Of a stretch of 64,000 nt of DNA, positions 45,600 through 53,733 are shown in pieces; positions within the stretch are counted from its first letter, which is position 1; each line of letters opens with the position of its first letter. The stretch is from the NCBI RefSeq assembly GCF_003952185.1, contig NZ_RXFS01000017.1, positions 1 through 64,000 on the forward strand, read 5' to 3'. Below the pieces are notes generated by a model. It did no database searches, was not told the origin of the DNA, and worked only from the letters and a program-made list of their open reading frames with translations. Origin of the DNA: Variovorax sp. 679 (GTDB lineage Bacteria > Pseudomonadota > Gammaproteobacteria > Burkholderiales > Burkholderiaceae_C). A program made the translations under genes and the position numbers.

Positions 45600-46319
45600 T
45601 CAGTCGTCCGCGTCGAGCCACCGGCCCGATTCCGGGCACACGACGGCCCGCGAGCCGTTCAGCATGAGCTGCTCTTCATCGGGCCGGGCCGATGAAGGCC
45701 GGGCTGCATCGAAGTCGATCCGCAGGGCCCGCGTCACATGGGCATCCTCGATGGGAAGCTCCCAGGTCAGGAAGACCTGGCTGCAGTCCTTGCCGTCCGC
45801 GAAGTCCGCCGCATCGAAGCCGGTGCCGCCGCGCCGGATCACGCCGTGAGGCTGGCCGGTGTCGAAGATCACGACCGTGCCCCGCTGGAGCGGAATCCGC
45901 AGGCCTGCATGGGGAAAGTGCAGGTCCAGCCCCTTGTCCTCGCTCATGAAGAGATTGCAGAAGGCCGCGCCGCCGTACTGCGCTGCGTCGTAGTGGTACT
46001 TCGCGCCGCGACAGGCCATGAGCGCCACGTCGCTCGAGGCGAGCACCCCGGGCAGGCCGAGCGCATCCGTCCAGTCGGACACGGCCTGCACGCATCGCCT
46101 GTAGTCGGGCCAGCGCGTGCGAGCCCGCGCCAGCGGCATCGGCTCGACGTCTCCCGCCTCCAGCATGAGCTGCGAGGAGATTTCCCTGTCCCAGTCCGAG
46201 AGCAGGCGTTGCGGCGGCGCGGGCACATCCAGCGTGCCCGTCAGCACCACGTCGCTCACGCTGCGGCTGCGGAGCAGGTCGCCGCTAGCGAAGTGGGAGA
46301 TCAGGATGCCGTGGCTCAT
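45600..46319 (-). CDS. cupin/2-oxoglutarate-oxygenase-like protein, unrecognised
   Basis: 239 residues. It has the pattern of a double-stranded beta-helix metal centre: KYHYDAAQYGG (an HxD pair near residue 110), a beta region GLDLHFPHAGLRIPLQRGTVV, then a distal His followed by Arg in DTGQPHGVIRR (about 158). That order matches Fe(II)/2-oxoglutarate oxygenases. I cannot match it to a named family, so the function is an open guess. It is convergent with the small membrane genes and divergent from a GNAT gene. Confidence 0.6.
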   Translation of the reverse strand: MSHGILISHFASGDLLRSRSVSDVVLTGTLDVPAPPQRLLSDWDREISSQLMLEAGDVEPMPLARARTRWPDYRRCVQAVSDWTDALGLPGVLASSDVALMACRGAKYHYDAAQYGGAAFCNLFMSEDKGLDLHFPHAGLRIPLQRGTVVIFDTGQPHGVIRRGGTGFDAADFADGKDCSQVFLTWELPIEDAHVTRALRIDFDAARPSSARPDEEQLMLNGSRAVVCPESGRWLDADD

Positions 46320-46412
46320 CGGGATGGCAGTGTAGTGAGTGCACCGCACGCACCCGGCCCGTCTTGATAGCATCGCCGCCTTCGGCCGAGAGCCTCCAGG
46401 GACACCCACCGT

Positions 46413-46922
46413 ATGCACGTTGAACTTGTCTCCGAAGCCCAGCACGAGTCGCTGATGGATCTGCTGTGCGAGCTGCATGCCTTCTACAACGACGGCGCCA
46501 TCGTGTCCCGGGAGATCGTGAAAGAACATCTGCTCGACAACCTGCTCGCGGAAGGCTCGCCCCACCGCCTGGTCGTGGCTTCGGATGACGACGGCACCGT
46601 CATCGGCCTGGCCGCCATCACGCTGGTGTATTCGCTCGTCGACTTCGCTCCCGCGCAGCGCAAGCACTGCCAGCTGAAGGAGCTGTATATGCGGGCCTCG
46701 CACAGAAGCATCGGCGCCGGCAGTGCGCTCATGACGTGGGTGGCCCGGCACGCCACGGAGCACGGATGTCACCGCATCGACTGGCCGGTCAAGGCGTCGA
46801 ATGCCAGGGGCATTGCCTTCTACGAGAGCCTGGGTGCAGCGAGGGTGCTCGACAGGCTCAGCTACAGGCTTTCCGAACCGCAGATGAGCAAGCTCGCGGG
46901 CGATACCGGCCCCGGCGCATGA
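46413..46922 (+). CDS. GNAT-family acetyltransferase
   Basis: 169 residues. LKELYMRASHRSIGAGSALMTW holds the acetyl-CoA pyrophosphate loop (variant of the QxxGxG/A motif), followed by NARGIAFYESLGA. Substrate unknown. It overlaps the following hydrolase gene by four bases. Confidence 0.88.
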   Translation: MHVELVSEAQHESLMDLLCELHAFYNDGAIVSREIVKEHLLDNLLAEGSPHRLVVASDDDGTVIGLAAITLVYSLVDFAPAQRKHCQLKELYMRASHRSIGAGSALMTWVARHATEHGCHRIDWPVKASNARGIAFYESLGAARVLDRLSYRLSEPQMSKLAGDTGPGA

Positions 46923-47809
46923 CCGCACTGCCCGAATTCAGGAGCGAAGAGGCGAGGGTGCGATACATCGCGGCCTACGACGCCGTCGTCCGGGACTGGC
47001 CCGTGCCCTTCGAGGAAATCGACGTGGAAACGCGGCTCGGGCCGACGCACCTCATCGCCAGCGGTCCGCCGGATGCGCCGCCGCTCTTGCTGCTGGGCAG
47101 CTTCGCGGCCAGCGCCACCGTCTGGCGCGTGAACGTCGAAGCGCTGAGCCAGCATTTCAGGACCTACGCGATCGACGTGATCGGCCAGGCGGGCAAGAGC
47201 AGGGCGATGCATCCGATCCGCAACCGGCGCGACTATGCACCGTGGCTCGGCGACGTGCTCGACGCCCTGGCCGTGCGGCGCGCTTCGATCGTCGGCTGTT
47301 CCTTCGGAGCCATGCTTGCATTGAGCCAGGCGTCGCTGATGCCCGAGCGGGTCGACCGCGTGGTGCTCATCAGCCCGGTCGGCGCATTCGCTTCGCAATA
47401 CTGGAAGCTGACCTACGCCACGCGAATCAAGGCGCCGCTAGTCAAGTTCGCGCGCCGCCTCGTGCGCAGCAAGAAGACGCGCAGCCTCGCCGACATGGGG
47501 CTCAAGCCTCCCGCCGACCTGAAATGGGCCACGCTCATGGGCATGACGATGATTTCGTTCTCCAAGGTCGCCATCACCAGGGCCCCTGCATTCGGCGGCC
47601 GCGAACTGCGCGCCATCCGGGCGCCGGCACTGTTGCTGATCGGCGACGCGGAAAAACTCTACGAGCCTGAGGCGATGCTGGAGCGGGCGAAGCGCCGGAT
47701 GCCCGGTCTGGAAGGCGCCGTCGTGCCGGGCGCGGACCACATCGCCGCCATGTCGCAGCCCGGGCTTGTCAATGACCGGATCATCCGATTCCTGAAAAAG
47801 CCGGCCTGA
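46919..47809 (+). CDS. alpha/beta hydrolase
   Basis: 296 residues. Nucleophile in IVGCSFGAMLAL (about residue 125), acid in LLIGDAEKLYEP and His in VPGADHIAAM near the C-terminus. Similar to MhpC-like and serine-esterase hydrolases. ATGA overlap with the GNAT gene suggests coupled translation. Confidence 0.88.
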   Translation: MTALPEFRSEEARVRYIAAYDAVVRDWPVPFEEIDVETRLGPTHLIASGPPDAPPLLLLGSFAASATVWRVNVEALSQHFRTYAIDVIGQAGKSRAMHPIRNRRDYAPWLGDVLDALAVRRASIVGCSFGAMLALSQASLMPERVDRVVLISPVGAFASQYWKLTYATRIKAPLVKFARRLVRSKKTRSLADMGLKPPADLKWATLMGMTMISFSKVAITRAPAFGGRELRAIRAPALLLIGDAEKLYEPEAMLERAKRRMPGLEGAVVPGADHIAAMSQPGLVNDRIIRFLKKPA

Positions 47810-47907
47810 CGAGAATGGTGAGTGTTGGCGCTTGGAAAATACCCTGAAGAATATTTGAGTACCAAAGCGCTAGCATCTGAGGCCTCGAGCAGACGAGGAG
47901 GAACCCC

Positions 47908-48111
47908 GTGGAAACATATCCAACCCTAAGACAAGCCACAGGCGTGGCCCGCACTCTCAGCAAGCATTCGTCCAGCACCATGGTGGTCTACCGGGTGACG
48001 GAGCAGAAGTTCGTGACCGCGCATGCCAGCGACCGCGTGGAGGGGACCATCGAGGCCGTCTACCGCGACGGCTATGTCGTGCCGACCCTGCTGAGCAAGC
48101 GCGGCGAATAG
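47908..48111 (+). CDS. small protein, unrecognised
   Basis: 67 residues from a GTG start; GAGGAGG ends six bases before it and decides the start. Hydrophilic, no signal or membrane segment; contains SKHSSSTMVVYRVTEQKFVT and EGTIEAVYRDGYVV, two beta-strand-like segments. Closed by two terminators, so it is likely a monocistronic transcript. Confidence 0.65.
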   Translation: METYPTLRQATGVARTLSKHSSSTMVVYRVTEQKFVTAHASDRVEGTIEAVYRDGYVVPTLLSKRGE

Positions 48112-48123
48112 GCAAGACAAGGA

Positions 48124-48180
48124 AAAGGCCGCGCTTCGCGTGAGGCGCGGCCTTTGAGGGCCTCCTTCGGGAGGCCTTTT
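48124..48180. terminator. two tandem terminators between convergent genes
   Basis: Hairpin 1: AAAGGCCGCGC/GCGCGGCCTTT (48124-48155). Hairpin 2: GGCCTCC-TTCG-GGAGGCC then TTTT (48159-48180), with a UUCG tetraloop. They separate the 67-residue gene from the convergent lipoprotein. Confidence 0.88.
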
Positions 48181-48191
48181 CGTTCCTGGTC

Positions 48192-49769
48192 TCAGGACGA
48201 GCTGGGCACCGCCTGCATCAGCAGCGTGAGCGCCTTGCGCAGGCTCGTGACCGACGCGTTTGCCCCCTTGTCGTAGCCCAGCCGCACCACCACGAGGTCG
48301 TGCGAAGGAACGATCAGAACGACCTGTCCGCCCGCGCCCAGCATGTAGTAGGCCGAGGTCGGCACCGGCCATGCGCTCGAGCCGTTGAGCCAGAAGAAGC
48401 CGCCGTAGATCGGGCGCTTGTCGGCCGCCCAGGCCGGTGCGAGCGTGCTCACGAACTTCACGTACCCCTCGGGCAGGATGCGCTCGCCGTTCCATACCCC
48501 GTCCTGCAGGTACAGGTTGGCCAGGCGTGCCCAGTCGCGCGCCGACATGAAGTCGTAGCCCTGTCCCATGAAGTTGCCGTACGGATCGGTCTCCAGCGTC
48601 ATCGTGCGGATGCCGATCTTGTCGAACAGGTTTCTCTGCGGGAACGACAGGTACTCTTCGCCGCGCTTCTCGACGGCCAGGCGGATCAGGTAGTTCGCCA
48701 GCACCGGGTCGGTGTTGCGATAGCGGCCGATGGTGTTGGGCGGCCATTGCTGCGGCCGCGTGGCCGCATAGTTGAAGATGTTGATGCGGCCCGTGTAGAA
48801 GTAGACGTGGTCGGGGTAGGTGCCGTTGGGGTCGAAGTCGGGGTCGTCCGGTGCCTTGATGCGCAGCCCGCTCGACATGTGCAGGATGTCCTGGATCTTG
48901 ATTTCCTTGCGCTTGTCGTCCGCTCCCTGCCACTCCGGAATGGGCGCCGGCTGGTCGAGCCGGTACGCGCCCTGTTTCATCAGCACGCCAAGCATCGTCG
49001 CAGTCACGCTCTTGCCCATCGACCACGACTCGAGCGGCGTGCTCGACGTGATGCCGTTCATGTAGCGCTCGCCGACGATGCGACCCTTGTGCGTGACGAC
49101 GAAGCCCGCGGTGTAGGCCTCGGGCAGCTCGAAGGCGGCGTCGACCGCCTGGGCCACCTTTGCCGTGTCGATGCCCGGTGCGGAGCCGGATGGCGTCACG
49201 TCGCCCATCGGCCACTGCTGCGTCGAGGGATCGGGAAGCGAGCTCTTGACGGTGACCGGCGTGAAGAACACATCGTCCTTGCCGGGCGGCAGCGTGATGC
49301 AGCCCTGCGAACCGTAGTAGCGCGCCGTCAGCGTCGGGCCATTGGGAATGGCGATGCGGACTTCCTTCTTGACGCGGTCCACCACCGGCTTGCCGACCTT
49401 CTTGCGCTGGTCGTAGGGGCCCGTGAAGTAGCCGACGCTCTCGGCCGCCACGTCGGGATCGAGGCCGGTGATGAACGCGGCGGAGCACATCGCCTTGGCG
49501 TAGCCGGAAGTGTGGTGCTCCAGCGGGTCTCCGGGCGGCGGCACGTACGGCGTGTTGAGCTCGTAGCTCCTCGCGCGGGCGATAAGGGCCTCGCGCGCCG
49601 GCAGTTCCGGGGTCGTGGTGGTGGGCGGTGTGGTTGTGCCACCGGTGCCCAGTCCTATGCCGATTCCTCCGCCTCCACTTCCCCCGCCGCCGCCTCCACA
49701 TGAGGTCAAAGCCATTACAAGAAGGGCGCTCGTTGCGATGGCAACGGGTGCGCGGACAAACCTCGTCAT
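48192..49769 (-). CDS. lipoprotein serine hydrolase, class-C beta-lactamase fold
   Basis: 525 residues. Lipobox VMALTSCGGG is followed by a Gly-rich then Thr/Pro linker. The catalytic SxxK is in ESWSMGKSVTATM (about residue 250) and the YxN equivalent in IGRYRNTDP (about 350). Such proteins include 6-aminohexanoate-dimer hydrolase, EstB-type esterases and penicillin-binding relatives, so esterase or amidase is likelier than true beta-lactamase. Gly-rich linker after the lipid Cys is similar in style to the two lipoprotein hydrolases at 15.8-19.6 kb. Confidence 0.85.
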   Translation of the reverse strand: MTRFVRAPVAIATSALLVMALTSCGGGGGGSGGGGIGIGLGTGGTTTPPTTTTPELPAREALIARARSYELNTPYVPPPGDPLEHHTSGYAKAMCSAAFITGLDPDVAAESVGYFTGPYDQRKKVGKPVVDRVKKEVRIAIPNGPTLTARYYGSQGCITLPPGKDDVFFTPVTVKSSLPDPSTQQWPMGDVTPSGSAPGIDTAKVAQAVDAAFELPEAYTAGFVVTHKGRIVGERYMNGITSSTPLESWSMGKSVTATMLGVLMKQGAYRLDQPAPIPEWQGADDKRKEIKIQDILHMSSGLRIKAPDDPDFDPNGTYPDHVYFYTGRINIFNYAATRPQQWPPNTIGRYRNTDPVLANYLIRLAVEKRGEEYLSFPQRNLFDKIGIRTMTLETDPYGNFMGQGYDFMSARDWARLANLYLQDGVWNGERILPEGYVKFVSTLAPAWAADKRPIYGGFFWLNGSSAWPVPTSAYYMLGAGGQVVLIVPSHDLVVVRLGYDKGANASVTSLRKALTLLMQAVPSSS

Positions 49770-49841
49770 TGGGGGGCTCCTCGCTTTGTTGTTGCAGGAG
49801 TCTCCGTGAGAACTGCAACAACGTGCAAGCCCGGCCTTCAG

Positions 49842-50765
49842 CTACCGCTCAGCCTGCGAGGCGATCCACTCCCACACCGCGCGGATCGCCGGCTCGTTCT
49901 CCCTGCCGTTCGCTACGGCCAGGAAGTAGCTGCCGGTGTCGAGCGCGGGCCCGAAAGGCTGCACCAGTGCGCCGCTGCGAAGTTCTTCGGCCGACAGCGT
50001 GAGGCTCAGCAGCGCCACGCCGTGCCCTGCGAGCGCAGCCAGCATCGCGTGGGTCTCGTCGGAGAACGACAGGCCCGACGTCTTCATCGCCCGGCCCCTC
50101 GGCGGTGCGATGCCGGCCTCGCGGAACCAGCGCGGCCACACGGCGGGTGCGAGCGCTTGCGGTTGCCAGTCGCAGTGGATCAGGCGGTGCTTCGGCAGGT
50201 CTTCCGCGCGCTTCAGGTCCAGCATCGGGCTGCACAGCGGCGCATAGTGCTCGCGCATCAGCTCGCGCGACACCAGGCCGGGCCAGTTGCCGCTGCCCGA
50301 GCGCACGGCGATGTCGGCATCGCCGCGCGCCAGGTCGACAAGTGTGTCGCTCGCATGCAGCCGCAGCTCCACGCCGGGGCTGGCCTTGCGGAACGCATCC
50401 ATGCGCGGCAGCACCCAGCGCGCGGCGAAGGCGGTGTTGGTGGAGAGGGTCACGGCCTGCGACGCGGCAGGCCGGCGCAGCTTGTCGACGCCGGCCTCGA
50501 GCAGGTCGAAGCCCATGCGCAGGTCGTCGAACAGCCGCTGGCCCGCGGGTGTCAGCGCAAGTTGCCGCGTGAGCCGTCGGAACAGCGGCTGGCCCAGCGT
50601 GTCTTCGAGCCCGCGCACCTGATGGCTGATGGCCGATGGCGTGACCGAGAGTTCAAGCGCCGCGCGCTGGAAGCTCAGGTGCGCGGCCGCCGCCTCGAAG
50701 GCGCGCAGCGAGAGCAGGGGAGGCAGCCGGCGCGAGGGCCTGACAGATGAGCCAATCTCGTTCAT
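49842..50765 (-). CDS. LysR-family regulator (GcvA-like), copy 2
   Basis: 307 residues. Winged helix (LPPLLSLRAFEAAAAHLSFQ, LSVTPSAISHQVRGLEDTLG) and effector domain ending LTLSAEELRSGALVQPFGPAL. It is a clear paralogue of the regulator at 43481 and, like it, divergent from an AzoR-like gene. The intergenic 16-mer ACAAACGACGATTTCT is conserved, close to its start codon. Confidence 0.92.
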   Translation of the reverse strand: MNEIGSSVRPSRRLPPLLSLRAFEAAAAHLSFQRAALELSVTPSAISHQVRGLEDTLGQPLFRRLTRQLALTPAGQRLFDDLRMGFDLLEAGVDKLRRPAASQAVTLSTNTAFAARWVLPRMDAFRKASPGVELRLHASDTLVDLARGDADIAVRSGSGNWPGLVSRELMREHYAPLCSPMLDLKRAEDLPKHRLIHCDWQPQALAPAVWPRWFREAGIAPPRGRAMKTSGLSFSDETHAMLAALAGHGVALLSLTLSAEELRSGALVQPFGPALDTGSYFLAVANGRENEPAIRAVWEWIASQAER

Positions 50766-50771
50766 GAGAGG

Positions 50772-50787
50772 AGAAATCGTCGTTTGT
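50772..50787 (-). promoter_or_regulatory. conserved 16-bp motif upstream of lysR copy 2
   Basis: Read on the minus strand it is ACAAACGACGATTTCT, the same as 43438-43453 in module 1. It lies 7 bp before the lysR start codon, so binding would repress its own regulator. Confidence 0.6.
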
Positions 50788-50873
50788 GATGAATGGCTTC
50801 AATCCATAGATTCAAGGCCTGCGCAGCATTCTGTCAGCGCGGAATGAAAGACACCAATTCATCCATGAAAGCC

Positions 50874-51599
50874 ATGACCATGAACATCCTCCATATCGAC
50901 GCCAGCGCCCGCCCGGGCCGTTCCGACACCGACCTCCATGGCTCGCACACGCGCCGCCTCTCCGCGCGTTTCGTCGAGCGCTGGCAGAAGGCGCGGCCCG
51001 ACGACCGCATCGACTACCTCGACGTGGGCCAGCAGCCGCCCGCGCACGTCAACGGACGCTGGATTCACGCGGCCTTCACGCCGCCCGCAGCGCGCGAGCC
51101 ATGGATGGCCGAGGCGCTCGCCGAAAGCGACAGCCTGGTCGACCAGCTCGTCGCGGCCGACCTTATCGTCGTCGGCCTGCCGATGTACAACTTCAGCGTG
51201 CCCGCGCAGTTCAAGGCCTGGATCGACAACATCGTGCGCGTGGGCCGCACCTTCGGCTTCGACCGCTCGCGCGGCGCGGTGCCGTACTGGCCGATGCTGG
51301 CGGAGATGGACAAGCGCGTGGTGCTGCTCGGCGCGCGTGGCGACCACGGCTACGACGCGGGCGGGCGCATCGCGCACCTCAACCACACGGAGAGCAGCGT
51401 GCGCTCGGCCCTCGGCTACATCGGCATCACCGAAGTGTTCGAGGCGGCGGTGGAGTCCGACGAGTTCGGCGGCGAGCAGTTGGCGCAGTCGTTGCGGCGT
51501 GCCGAGCAGCGGGTGGACGATCTCGTCGACGCGCTGCTCGCTCCCCGCGAACGCGTCGTCTCCGCCGACGACGACGCCGTGCTGTTGGCCGCAGCCTAG
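50874..51599 (+). CDS. FMN-dependent NAD(P)H oxidoreductase (AzoR-like), copy 2
   Basis: 241 residues from the chosen ATG (others in frame: 50844, 50865, 50880). Flavodoxin-like HIDASARPGRSD start and LPMYNFSVPAQFKAWIDNIVR match copy 1 closely. No strong ribosome site distinguishes the starts; 50874 gives the best match to the N-terminus of copy 1. The C-terminus is longer by some 15 residues than that of copy 1. Confidence 0.88.
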   Translation: MTMNILHIDASARPGRSDTDLHGSHTRRLSARFVERWQKARPDDRIDYLDVGQQPPAHVNGRWIHAAFTPPAAREPWMAEALAESDSLVDQLVAADLIVVGLPMYNFSVPAQFKAWIDNIVRVGRTFGFDRSRGAVPYWPMLAEMDKRVVLLGARGDHGYDAGGRIAHLNHTESSVRSALGYIGITEVFEAAVESDEFGGEQLAQSLRRAEQRVDDLVDALLAPRERVVSADDDAVLLAAA

Positions 51600-51604
51600 G
51601 ATGT

Positions 51605-52057
51605 TCAGGCCGACAGCTGCTTGCGGAACCCGATCGACAGCCGGTTCCAGCTGTTGATCGCATTGATCGCCATCGTCAGGTTCACCCGCTCGGCCTCGCT
51701 GAACTGCGCCGCAAGCGCTTCGTAGGCCTCGTCGGGCGCGTGCGTGAGCGACACCTGCGTCACCGCTTCGGTCCACGCCAGGGCAGCACGCTCGCGTTCG
51801 GTGAAGAAGGGCGTTTCGTGCCAGACGCCCACCGTGGCCAGGCGGCGGTCGGTTTCGCCGGCCTTGCGCAGGTCGGCCGTGTGCAGGTCGATGCAGTAGG
51901 CGCAGCCGTTGATCTGCGAGGCGCGCAGCTTGACCAGGTCGAGCAGCTTCGGCTCCAGGCCGAGCTTGCCGATGGCCACCTCGAAGGCGATCAGCGCCTT
52001 GAGCGCTTCGGGCGAGGCCTTGTAGAAATCGAGGCGGGATTCTGGATGGGTTTGCAT
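51605..52057 (-). CDS. carboxymuconolactone decarboxylase / AhpD-like protein
   Basis: 150 residues. KLRASQINGCAYCIDLHTADL holds the CxxC redox pair (about 51-54) and the following His of AhpD-type peroxidase adaptors. It probably reduces a hydroperoxide or quinone methide-like electrophile. Convergent with azoR copy 2 (5-bp gap) and divergent from the MocR regulator, which is the likely controller. Confidence 0.9.
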   Translation of the reverse strand: MQTHPESRLDFYKASPEALKALIAFEVAIGKLGLEPKLLDLVKLRASQINGCAYCIDLHTADLRKAGETDRRLATVGVWHETPFFTERERAALAWTEAVTQVSLTHAPDEAYEALAAQFSEAERVNLTMAINAINSWNRLSIGFRKQLSA

Positions 52058-52079
52058 GTCGGGTTCCTTCTTCGGTAGT

Positions 52080-52162
52080 GGTTCAATCCTGACTCGATGC
52101 TAGGAGCGGAGGGCGCCGCCGGTGGCGGCCAATCCGGAGCATTCGCAGGAGACCAATCCGAT
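52080..52162. promoter_or_regulatory. three direct CAATCC repeats between the AhpD-like gene and mocR-like gene
   Basis: GGTTCAATCCTGA (52080), GGCCAATCCGGA (52127) and GACCAATCCGAT (52151); the CAATCC cores start at 52084, 52130 and 52154. MocR-type regulators are known to bind direct repeats, so these are natural operator candidates. The third overlaps the ATG at 52161. Confidence 0.5.
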
Positions 52163-53594
52163 GGAATTGCACGTCGTCATCGAAGGCGACAAGGACCTGA
52201 CCGGGCAGCTCTACCGGCAGCTGAAGGAAGCGATCCGCACCGGCCGGCTGGCCGCCGGCGAGAGGCTGCCGCCCTCGCGGCTTCTCGCCGAGCGCCTGGG
52301 CCTGTCGCGCAAGACGGTGTCGGAGGCCTATGCCCGCCTGACATTCGACCGGCTGCTCACCGCGCGCGTCGGCAGCGGCACCTTCGTGGCCGAGGGCGCG
52401 GCGCGCAAGCCGGTGCCCGTGGCGGCGCGGCCGCTCGCGGGCTCGGCGATGGTCGAGCACTGGCGCGGCATGAGCACGCCGCTGCGGCATCCCGCGCCGG
52501 CGGGCAGCGCGCGCTACGAATACATCGGCGGCGCTCCGGCGCGCGATCTTTTCCCGCATGCCGACTGGCGCCGCTGCGTTCTGTACGCGCTGCGGCAGGG
52601 CACGCGATCGCGCGGGCTCTACGCCGATGCCGAGGGGCTGCACGAACTGCGCGACGGCATCGCGCGGCATGCCAGCTTTTCCAGGGGCGTGCGCTGCGGC
52701 GCGGCCGACGTCCTCGTCACCAACGGCGCGCAGCAGGCGCTGGACCTGATCGCGCGGGTGCTGGTGGAGCCCGGCAGCACGGTCGCGATGGAGGAGCCCG
52801 GCTATCCGCCGGCCCGGCTGCTGCTGGGCGCGCAGGGTGCGAAGGTGGTGGGCGTGCCGGTCGACCACGAGGGGCTGGTGGTAGAGCGGATTCCCGAGGG
52901 CACGCGGCTGATCTACGTGACGCCCGCGCACCAGTTCCCGCTGGGCGTGCCGATGAGCGAGCGTCGCCGCAGGGCGCTGCTGGCGCGTGCCGACGAGCTC
53001 GGCGCCATCGTGATCGAGGACGACTACGACAGCGAATTCCGCTATGAGGGCCGTCCGGCCGATTCGCTGCAGAGCATGGACGAGCACGGCCGCGTGGCCT
53101 TCGTCGGCACCTTCTCGAAGACGCTCTCGCCCGACCTGCGGCTGGGCTACCTGGTCGCGCCGCCGGCGGTGCTGGAAGCGGTGGGCACGGCCAGGCACCT
53201 GAGCGACTGGCACACCTCGACGCAGGCGCAATGGGCGCTGGCCAAGTTCATCGCCGATGGCGACCTCAACAGGCACATCCGCCGCTGCCACGCGGCCTAC
53301 GCGGCGCGGCGGGAGCGCATCGCGCGGCGCTTCGCGGACGACCTGTCGCCCTGGTTCGAGCTGCTGCCGGTGACGGCCGGCATCCATATGGCGGCGCTGT
53401 GCCGGCGCGAGACCGACATCGGCCAGCTCATCGCGCTGGCCCGGCGGGTCGACGTGGGGCTGTACCCGCTGGCGCCGTTCTTCCATTTCTCGCCGCCGCG
53501 CCCGGGCCTGATGCTGGGCTTCGGCGCCATCGACGAGGCGGACATCGATCCGTCGCTGGACCGGGTACGGGACGTGCTGATGCAGATGGGCTGA
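52161..53594 (+). CDS. MocR/PdxR-type regulator (GntR helix-turn-helix fused to aminotransferase domain)
   Basis: 477 residues. GntR winged helix at 5-75 (LYRQLKEAIRTGRLAAGERL, LSRKTVSEAYARL) and a fold-type-I aminotransferase domain from about 115, with the PLP lysine in GTFSKTLSPDLRLGY. Such proteins sense PLP or an amine by PLP chemistry. GGAG is eight bases before the ATG at 52161, chosen over an in-frame GTG at 52122. Confidence 0.9.
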   Translation: MELHVVIEGDKDLTGQLYRQLKEAIRTGRLAAGERLPPSRLLAERLGLSRKTVSEAYARLTFDRLLTARVGSGTFVAEGAARKPVPVAARPLAGSAMVEHWRGMSTPLRHPAPAGSARYEYIGGAPARDLFPHADWRRCVLYALRQGTRSRGLYADAEGLHELRDGIARHASFSRGVRCGAADVLVTNGAQQALDLIARVLVEPGSTVAMEEPGYPPARLLLGAQGAKVVGVPVDHEGLVVERIPEGTRLIYVTPAHQFPLGVPMSERRRRALLARADELGAIVIEDDYDSEFRYEGRPADSLQSMDEHGRVAFVGTFSKTLSPDLRLGYLVAPPAVLEAVGTARHLSDWHTSTQAQWALAKFIADGDLNRHIRRCHAAYAARRERIARRFADDLSPWFELLPVTAGIHMAALCRRETDIGQLIALARRVDVGLYPLAPFFHFSPPRPGLMLGFGAIDEADIDPSLDRVRDVLMQMG

Positions 53595-53733
53595 ATCCGA
53601 TCCGGGTACAGCCGCGTACCCCCTCACGGCAAGAATGGAGGGCCTTCGACATCTTCCGCGGCACACCGAACGCGTCGATACTGTGGCCGGAAACTCCAGT
53701 CCTGCCGGCAACGTACCGGTCCGAACCAGCTCA

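Noticed and set aside
48192..49769. True beta-lactamase (antibiotic resistance)
   Set aside because: The SxxK/YxN fold is shared with esterases and amidases; the lipoprotein linker and length do not match AmpC.
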